In this document: positions 8,211 to 13,357 of the stretch, piece after piece
Layout of the letters: every line of letters starts with the position of its first letter
Numbering within the stretch: the stretch's first letter is position 1
Assembly (NCBI GenBank): GCA_044869915.1
Contig: JBIOYB010000267.1
Span: 1-27,861, forward strand
Direction: 5' to 3'
DNA from: Allorhizocola sp044869915
Lineage (GTDB): Bacteria > Actinomycetota > Actinomycetes > Mycobacteriales > Micromonosporaceae
Length of the DNA: 27,861 nucleotides
The notes under the pieces: generated by a model
Database searches by the model: none
What the model saw: the letters and a program-made list of their open reading frames with translations, nothing else
Told to the model about the DNA's origin: nothing
Made by a program: the position numbers and the translations under genes

Positions 8211-8241
8211 TGTCGAATCGATTCGCCGAATCGGTTCGACA
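8211..8241. promoter_or_regulatory. Double LacI-family operator at the sugar operon promoter
   Basis: Two palindromes lie 13 bp apart: CGAATCGATTCG (8214-8225, perfect) and CGAATCGGTTCG (8227-8238, one change). The whole 31-bp block is itself a near-perfect palindrome centred on 8226. It covers the expected transcription start, so binding of the divergent LacI regulator would block the operon. The same word recurs before lacI and before the secreted glycosidase. Confidence 0.8.
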
Positions 8242-8242
8242 G

Positions 8243-8271
8243 AACATAGGCGTGATCCGGCCCGCCGTCAA
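8243..8271 (-). promoter_or_regulatory. Sigma-70-type promoter of the sugar operon
   Basis: On the minus strand TTGACG (8271-8266) and TATGTT (8248-8243) are separated by exactly 17 bp. The predicted start falls in the operator immediately downstream, as expected for a repressed promoter. Confidence 0.65.
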
Positions 8272-8590
8272 TGGGGCCGACCAAGCCACCGACAGGCTGC
8301 TGCGCCGGGGGACTTGGGCGCCGGGCGTGGGCGCTTGCGGGCCGGCGCCAGTCACCAGGCGGGCCGGTCCCGATCGCCAACGACCAAGCCGGTTTGGGCG
8401 GCGGGCCGCGCATCCGGGCCCGGCCAGCCGCTCGACGGGACAACCCCTCGGCCACGCTGGGCCGCGCGGCCGCCGCGCCACGGATAGCCGCGCCGGGCCC
8501 CGCGATCGCACCAAGCCCCGTGCGACGTCCTGCGACCACCGCGCCGTGCGACCGCGCCAAGCCTGTGCAGCCACGCCAGGCTCCGCGACC
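8272..8590. other. Non-coding GC-rich stretch between divergent genes
   Basis: About 320 bp upstream of the operon promoter contain only overlapping, low-complexity open frames in several phases, without start sites or recognisable protein motifs. Short words such as GCGACC and CGCGCCAAGCC recur imperfectly toward its right end. I see no gene or RNA motif here. Confidence 0.5.
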
Positions 8591-8664
8591 GCCGCCCCTC
8601 ATGATCGTGGTAAGAAAAGGGGCGTCAGGGCACCGCTTTTCTTACCACGATCATGAGGGGCGGC
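8591..8664. repeat. Perfect 29-bp inverted repeat with 16-nt loop
   Basis: Left arm 8591-8619 and right arm 8636-8664 are exact complements; the arms contain CATGATCGTGGTAAGAAAAG and its complement. It stands between two divergent genes, where a terminator is not needed. The AT-containing stem core differs from the GC-rich surroundings. It could be a REP/MITE-like mobile palindrome, or a hairpin insulating the two promoters. Confidence 0.85.
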
Positions 8665-8737
8665 ACCTGTGCGCGGGCCGCAGGCGGGCGGGGCGCATGT
8701 AAGCTGATCGGGCTGAGCCGCGGTCGGCGGATTTTGC

Positions 8738-8749
8738 GAATCGATTCGA
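8738..8749. promoter_or_regulatory. LacI-family operator upstream of lacI
   Basis: A perfect CGAATCGATTCG palindrome lies 16 bp before the regulator start codon, identical to the operator at the operon promoter. This indicates autoregulation. Confidence 0.75.
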
Positions 8750-8765
8750 CTACGTGGGGGACCGG

Positions 8766-9776
8766 ATGAACATCGGGGACATCGCCCGCCGGGCGGGAGT
8801 GTCACGCAGCACCGTGTCCTACGCCCTGTCCGGCAAACGCACCGTGTCCGAGGCGACCCGCCAGCGCATCCAGGCAGTCATCGATGAGCTGGACTACCGG
8901 CCCAACGCTGCCGCGCGGGCGCTGAAGGAGGGGCGCACGCGCACGCTCGGACTCGTGATCCCGCCCGCAAGCCGCCGCCTGACCGACATGCAGCTCGACT
9001 TCGTCGCCGCCGTCGTGGACGCCGCCGCCCGTGCCGACCTCGACGTGCTCCTGTCGCCGTCGGGCGGCGAGCACGACCGCTCGTTCGAACGGGTCATCAC
9101 CGGCCGCCGCGTCGACGGCGTGATCCTGATGGAGATCCGGCTGGAAGACGCCCGGGTCACCCGGCTGCGCCAGGCCGGACTTCCGTTCGTCGGCATCGGG
9201 CGCACATCACGGGCCGACGACATGTGGTGGGTCGACGTCGATTACGCCGCGCTGATCGCCAAGTGCGTGCACCACCTGGCCGACCTCGGCCACCGCCACG
9301 TCGCGCTGATCAACCGCTCCGCCGAGCTCGTCGCCTCCGGCTATGGCCCCGGTCACCGCGCGATGGCCGGATTCACGCAGGCCGTCAGCGAGCGCGGTAT
9401 CACCGGCGCCGATTATTGCTGCGCCGACGAAGCGGCCGCCGGGGAGGCCTGCGTGGGCGTGATACTGCGCGAGCGCCCCGAGATTACCGCGATCGCCACG
9501 ATCAACGAGGCGGCGCTGCCCGGCATCCAGCGCGCCCTGGAAACGGCCGGGCTCGGTGTGCCGCGAGACTTTTCCGTCACCGGCGTCGCCGCCGCGCACT
9601 GGGCCGAAAACTTCCGCCCCCAGCTGACCGCCGCCGACGTGCCCGCGATCGAGATGGGAGCCGACGCCGTGCGGCTGCTGTCCGAGTGCATCGCCAACCC
9701 GGACGCGCCGCCGCGCCACCTGCTGCTCACCCCGGCCATTTCGCTGCGGGCCAGCACCGGCCCGGTCAGTCGTTGA
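8766..9776 (+). CDS. LacI-family transcriptional repressor of the sugar locus
   Basis: The product is a 336-aa regulator. The N-terminal helix-turn-helix (MNIGDIARRAGVSRSTVSYA, residues 1-20) and hinge helix (YRPNAAARALK, near 45-55) are classical LacI/GalR. The remainder is a periplasmic-binding-protein-like sensor domain with TRTLGLVIP, VDGVILMEIRL, LADLGHRHVALIN and ITAIATINEAALPGIQRAL. ATG at 8766 follows a GGGGG stretch at good distance; a GTG 12 nt upstream is in frame but less likely. It is divergent from the ABC operon. Palindromes CGAATCGATTCG lie at its own promoter, at the operon and at the secreted glycosidase, so it most likely represses all three until a sugar ligand binds. The ligand is not predictable. 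Confidence 0.92.
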   Translation: MNIGDIARRAGVSRSTVSYALSGKRTVSEATRQRIQAVIDELDYRPNAAARALKEGRTRTLGLVIPPASRRLTDMQLDFVAAVVDAAARADLDVLLSPSGGEHDRSFERVITGRRVDGVILMEIRLEDARVTRLRQAGLPFVGIGRTSRADDMWWVDVDYAALIAKCVHHLADLGHRHVALINRSAELVASGYGPGHRAMAGFTQAVSERGITGADYCCADEAAAGEACVGVILRERPEITAIATINEAALPGIQRALETAGLGVPRDFSVTGVAAAHWAENFRPQLTAADVPAIEMGADAVRLLSECIANPDAPPRHLLLTPAISLRASTGPVSR

Positions 9777-9787
9777 CGCCGTCTAGA

Positions 9788-9960
9788 AACGCGCCGTGAA
9801 GCTCGCGGGCCAAGCACCCGCCCGGCCGGCGGCCGACCGCAACGCGCCGTCGAACTCGCGAGCCGGCACTGCCCGCCCCAGCGAGGCGGCCGACCACAAC
9901 GCGCCGTGAAGCTCGCGAGCCAAGCACCCGGCCCGGCCGGCGGCCGACCGCAACGCGCAG
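9788..9960. repeat. Three imperfect tandem repeats of 53-57 bp plus a partial fourth
   Basis: Units start at AACGCGCCGT and end in CGGCCGACCGC or a close variant: 9788-9840, 9841-9897, 9898-9951, then a partial AACGCGC at 9952. Units 1 and 3 are nearly identical and unit 2 is more diverged. They lie directly after the lacI stop and before the glycosidase promoter. No coding frame across them is convincing. Confidence 0.8.
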
Positions 9961-9983
9961 CAAGGGCTGATCGAAACCTGCCG

Positions 9984-10029
9984 TTGACACGTTCGCAACG
10001 TCTCCCTACGCTCGTGGCGAATCGATTCG
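9984..10029 (+). promoter_or_regulatory. Promoter and LacI operator of the secreted glycosidase gene
   Basis: TTGACA (9984-9989) and TACGCT (10007-10012) are separated by 17 bp. The perfect operator CGAATCGATTCG follows at 10018-10029, covering the expected transcription start. This is the best sigma-70-like promoter in the window. Confidence 0.75.
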
Positions 10030-10084
10030 ACAACTAGCCCGAGAAGCAGGGCTCTAGCCCGTACCCACAAAAAAGAAACCTCAT

Positions 10085-10096
10085 CGAATCGATTCT
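10085..10096. promoter_or_regulatory. Second LacI operator in the glycosidase 5' untranslated region
   Basis: CGAATCGATTCT, one base from the perfect palindrome, lies 67 bp centre-to-centre from the first operator. The pair could support looping or a roadblock to transcription. Confidence 0.6.
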
Positions 10097-10118
10097 TCAT
10101 CTCGGAAGGGAGCCGCTC

Positions 10119-11399
10119 GTGAAAATCGCACGCGTCCTGGCCGTCGCCGCCCTGGCCACCACGGCCGTCATCAGCCCGCAACCCGCAGCCGCCGCCGATG
10201 AGACCATCACCGTCAACTTTGCCGTGGCCGGCGGCTCGCCCACCTACCGCGCCTCCGGGTGGATCTACGGCATGACCGAAAACGCCTCCGGACCCGCGGA
10301 TCACTTCTACACCGACGTGAAGTTCCGCTACATGCGCGCCGGCGGCGCCCAGCTCGACCAGCCAGGCGGCTGGGTCTCCGGGCTCTACCAGCGCCGGTGG
10401 AACGCCACCCTCGCCCAGGCACGGCGCACCATCGCCCTGGGCGGGCAGTTCGTCATCCTCCCGCACGACCTGTGGGGCGCCGACGGCTATCCGATCTCCC
10501 GCTTCCCCGGCGACAACGGCAACTGGACCGACTACGACAACTTCCTCACCCGGCTGATCGGTGACGTGCGCGCCGCCGGGATCACCGTGCAGTGGGACAT
10601 CTGGAATGAGCCCAACCTGTCGCTCTTCTGGAACCGGTCTCAGGCGCAATACTTCGAACTGTGGCGGCGCACCTATCAACGGCTGCGCGCCGAACTGCCC
10701 GGGACCCTGATCGTCGGCCCGAGCCACGCCGGCGTCCCCACGACCTCCACCGGCTGGTGGACCCAATATCTGGACTTCATCCGGGCCAACAACGCGATCC
10801 CCGACATTGTCAGCTGGCACAGCCTGCCCAGTGACCCCGTGGCAAACGTCAACGCCGCCAACGCCTCGCTCAACTCACGGGGAATCCCTCACTCCCGCCC
10901 GTACCAAATAAATGAATATGGCTCCGGAAGTGAGCAGAACCCGGGCGACGGCTCCTGGTATATCGCCCGCCTCGAACGGGCCGGCGCCGACGGGCTGCGC
11001 GCCAACTGGGCCAGCACCAACAATCTGCACAACGACCTGGGCAACCTGCTCACGCGCAACGCCGCGGGGCAGCACCTGCCCAAGGGTGAATGGTGGGTCT
11101 ACCGCTTCTACGGCTCGCAGACCGGGCTGATCTCGTCGGTCACGCCGAGCGCCTCCTATGATGCCTTTGCCACCAAGGATTCCGGCATCGCGAAGATCCT
11201 CGTGGGCGGCGGCGGCACCACCGGCAACATCGCCGTGCAGATCCAACGGCTGGACACCACGAGCGGCATCGTGCAGAACAACCAGGTCCGCGTCCTCGCC
11301 CAGCGCATCCCCTACAACAACGGTCGACGTCAGCAACATCTCGACCTCCGCGGGCGCGCTCGTCCACCAATGGACCTGCAACCCGGCCGGCCAGGGTAG
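10119..11399 (+). CDS. Secreted GH39-like (clan GH-A) glycosidase with disrupted C-terminus
   Basis: The product is 426 aa as read. A signal peptide (basic MKIAR, hydrophobic core, AAAA before DETITV, about residues 1-26) precedes a (beta/alpha)8 barrel. WDIWNEPN (Glu164) and QINEYG (Glu266) are the expected acid/base and nucleophile of clan GH-A, and the overall layout resembles GH39-like xylosidase-type proteins. The start GTG at 10119 follows GGAAGGGA. After RIPYNNG, near 11321, the frame turns into an arginine/glutamine-rich tail with no domain character. A ricin-B-like end continues in the +1 frame to 11436, so the gene has a frameshift or a deletion scar there. The catalytic domain seems intact. 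The enzyme would work outside the cell and feed the ABC importer. A sequencing error is possible. Confidence 0.75.
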   Translation: MKIARVLAVAALATTAVISPQPAAAADETITVNFAVAGGSPTYRASGWIYGMTENASGPADHFYTDVKFRYMRAGGAQLDQPGGWVSGLYQRRWNATLAQARRTIALGGQFVILPHDLWGADGYPISRFPGDNGNWTDYDNFLTRLIGDVRAAGITVQWDIWNEPNLSLFWNRSQAQYFELWRRTYQRLRAELPGTLIVGPSHAGVPTTSTGWWTQYLDFIRANNAIPDIVSWHSLPSDPVANVNAANASLNSRGIPHSRPYQINEYGSGSEQNPGDGSWYIARLERAGADGLRANWASTNNLHNDLGNLLTRNAAGQHLPKGEWWVYRFYGSQTGLISSVTPSASYDAFATKDSGIAKILVGGGGTTGNIAVQIQRLDTTSGIVQNNQVRVLAQRIPYNNGRRQQHLDLRGRARPPMDLQPGRPG

Positions 11400-11436
11400 C
11401 CCGCTCAACCAGACCTGGCGGCTCTGGGGCCGGTAA
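11322..11436 (+). pseudogene. Out-of-frame ricin-B (CBM13)-like C-terminal remnant
   Basis: In the frame one base ahead of the glycosidase the sequence reads VDVSNISTSAGALVHQWTC and ends LNQTWRLWGR before TAA. The VDVS...G..VHQWTC...NQ.W pattern is the last repeat of a ricin-type carbohydrate-binding domain, a common appendage on secreted actinomycete glycosidases. Only the final part of such a domain is present, right behind the catalytic domain. This fits an internal deletion that removed linker and earlier repeats and shifted the frame. Confidence 0.6.
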
Positions 11437-11461
11437 GCGTGCGTCCTGTGAGGACACGCGC
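11437..11461. terminator. Weak hairpin between convergent genes
   Basis: GCGTGCGTCCT and AGGACACGCGC flank a GTG loop, giving five plus three paired bases around an internal loop. It lies between the glycosidase stop and the cyclase stop. Terminator function is only suggested by position. Confidence 0.3.
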
Positions 11462-11478
11462 CACCGGCCACACCTGCG

Positions 11479-11808
11479 TCACCGTTCGGCGGCGCTCCAC
11501 CGATAGAACTGTTTGGCCACCGCGTCCTGCGGCGTGCGCCAGCGCTGCTCGTCGTAGGGCTTGATGTAGGGCCTCAGGTCCGCGCTGATCTGCTGGAAGC
11601 CGGGCAGCTTCTGCGCCCGGCGCAGCACCTCGCCCGGTGGGTCCTTGAGGTCGATCACGTGGAGATAGATGTCCTGCAGCGAGTACAGCTCTCGCTGCAG
11701 GACACCGATCTCATGCGGCAGCGAGGTCGCGTCCGACGCGGCGAAGACGTCGGCGACCGCGCCTTCGGTCTCGGGCTCGATGCGGGCGACGATGATCGTT
11801 CTGTGCAT
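11479..11808 (-). CDS. TcmI-type polyketide cyclase
   Basis: The product is a 109-aa dimeric alpha/beta-barrel cyclase of the TcmI / polyketide-synthesis-cyclase family (PF04673). It begins MHRTIIVARIEPETEGAVAD, has the family's short ferredoxin-like fold pattern (SLPHEIGVLQRELYSLQDIYLHVID) and ends with the KPYDEQRW...AKQFYRW signature. These enzymes fold later rings of aromatic polyketides; the WhiE ORFVII protein belongs here. GGAAGGAAA precedes the ATG. It is transcribed away from the FAD oxidoreductase from a shared AT-richer intergenic region and converges with the sugar glycosidase, so it marks the left border of the polyketide locus. It is separated from the main operon by that oxidoreductase. 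Confidence 0.9.
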   Translation of the reverse strand: MHRTIIVARIEPETEGAVADVFAASDATSLPHEIGVLQRELYSLQDIYLHVIDLKDPPGEVLRRAQKLPGFQQISADLRPYIKPYDEQRWRTPQDAVAKQFYRWSAAER

Positions 11809-11941
11809 GGTTGTTTCCTTCCCCCGTCAGGGTGTACCGGTTTCTCCTCGAACCTAGCGGCAGACGTTCGGCGTGTCCGTTGACTTAGCAAATAACGGCC
11901 ATCATGCTGACAGAACATTCTTTGACGCGGGGGCGATCGGA

Positions 11942-13357
11942 TTGGCGAAGCTCGCACTCATCGGTGGCGGCATTGGTGGGCTGGCCGCCGCCCTCTTCCT
12001 TGGCCGCCGAGGCCACACGGTAACCGTTTTCGAGGCGGAAAACCGCTGGCCCACAGGCGATCTCGACGAAGACTTCTTCGACTGGCCGCGGCCTCGCATC
12101 CCGCAGGCCATCCAGCCGCACGCCTTCATGGCACCGGTGCGCACCGTCCTTCGCGCCGAAGCGCCCGACGTTTACGCCACGATGCTGCGGCTCGGCGCGC
12201 ACGAATACCACGAGTTCGACTGGTTCGGCACGCATCCGCCGGCCCGGCCGGGCGACGAGGATCTGGTCACCACCAGGACCCGGCGCATCCTCCTCGAAAC
12301 CGCGCTGTACCAAGCGGTCTCACGCGAGCCCTCGGTGCGGCTGCGCGACGGGGCGACGGTCGACGGCCTGGAGTTTGACCTCTCCGGCGCGATCCCGAGG
12401 GTGACCGGCGTGCGCTGCGGCCCCGATCCGCATCCCGCCGATCTCGTGCTGGACGCCGCCGGGCGCCGCTCGCCGGTGGGCAGCTGGCTGGCCAAGGCCG
12501 GATGCCGCCCGCCCGCTGTGGAAAACCACAACATCGGCATCGCCTACTTCTCGCGCTGGTATCGGCTGAAGTCCGAAGCCGCGCACCCGCCCTGCCGGGT
12601 GCCCGACGTGTCGGTCACCCCGTTCGCCATCGGCCTGGTTTTCCCGTCGGACAACGACATCTTCGGTGTCACGCTGGCCGTCTCCGTCGCCGATCCCACC
12701 CGGACCGCGCTGCGCGACCCGGTGGTCTTCGATTCGCTGGCCGCCCTCTTCCCCGGCCCCGCAGCGTGGCTCGCGCTCGACGCCAAGAGCATCGGCGACG
12801 TGCGCATCATGGCGGGATTGGACAATCGCTGGACGGCGCTGGTGGACCAGCACGGCCCGGTGGTGACCGGGCTGCTGGGCATCGGCGACACGATCACGCA
12901 CACCAACCCGACGCTCGGGCAGGGCGTGGCGATGACCCTGCTCGCCGCGCAGCGGGTGGCGTCCACTGTGGACGATCTGCGGGACCCGGCGGACTTCGCG
13001 ATGGATTACCACGACTGGGCGTTGCGCACGCTCAAGCCCTGGTTTGACCACCAGGTTGCCGTGGACCGCAGGGACGAGGCGTTCCTGTCCGGGTCGGGCA
13101 TGCCCGCCTTCGACGCCGCGATGCGCGCACGGCTCGCGTTGAACCCGTGCGCGCTGGAGGATCCGGTCGTGATGCGGGCCAAGGCCAAGGTGCGCCATCT
13201 GGCGCTCGCGCCGGAGCTGGCCTATGGCACCGACGAGGTGCGCGCCCACATCATCGGCTGGCTCGAGCGGCATCCGGAGTTTCCGTCCATGCCGCCCGGG
13301 CCGTCCCGTGAAGACTGGTTGGCCATCACGGGACAGCCCGCGCCGACGGTCAGATAG
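11942..13357 (+). CDS. FAD-dependent oxidoreductase / monooxygenase
   Basis: The product is 471 aa from a TTG start, opening with a Rossmann FAD-binding motif LALIGGGIGGLAAALFLGRRG. A second flavin-contact segment is LVLDAAGRRSPVG, and the C-terminal GIGDTITHTNPTLGQGVAM is the usual GD-type motif near the flavin ribityl. It resembles flavoprotein monooxygenases of the PHBH/halogenase superfamily; no halogenase-specific motif is seen. The TTG at 11942 has GGGGG eight bases upstream and puts the Rossmann motif at the very N-terminus. A GTG at 11873 would add 23 unusual residues, a TTA codon and promoter-like DNA. It is divergent from the TcmI-type cyclase and overlaps the end of the hydroxylase gene by 8 bp, convergently. 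It is probably a tailoring oxygenase of the polyketide. Confidence 0.8.
   Translation: MAKLALIGGGIGGLAAALFLGRRGHTVTVFEAENRWPTGDLDEDFFDWPRPRIPQAIQPHAFMAPVRTVLRAEAPDVYATMLRLGAHEYHEFDWFGTHPPARPGDEDLVTTRTRRILLETALYQAVSREPSVRLRDGATVDGLEFDLSGAIPRVTGVRCGPDPHPADLVLDAAGRRSPVGSWLAKAGCRPPAVENHNIGIAYFSRWYRLKSEAAHPPCRVPDVSVTPFAIGLVFPSDNDIFGVTLAVSVADPTRTALRDPVVFDSLAALFPGPAAWLALDAKSIGDVRIMAGLDNRWTALVDQHGPVVTGLLGIGDTITHTNPTLGQGVAMTLLAAQRVASTVDDLRDPADFAMDYHDWALRTLKPWFDHQVAVDRRDEAFLSGSGMPAFDAAMRARLALNPCALEDPVVMRAKAKVRHLALAPELAYGTDEVRAHIIGWLERHPEFPSMPPGPSREDWLAITGQPAPTVR

Noticed and set aside
6920..8602. 560-aa form of the solute-binding protein
   Set aside because: The extension runs through the operon promoter and operators; the GTG at 8182 has a strong ribosome-binding site and a proper lipoprotein leader.
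8591..8664. The 29-bp inverted repeat as a simple terminator
   Set aside because: It lies between divergent genes, hundreds of bases from any gene end, so termination of a coding transcript is not a natural explanation.
11942..13357. Second FAD enzyme as a flavin-dependent halogenase
   Set aside because: The Rossmann motif fits the superfamily, but I could not find the WxWxIP halogenase signature.
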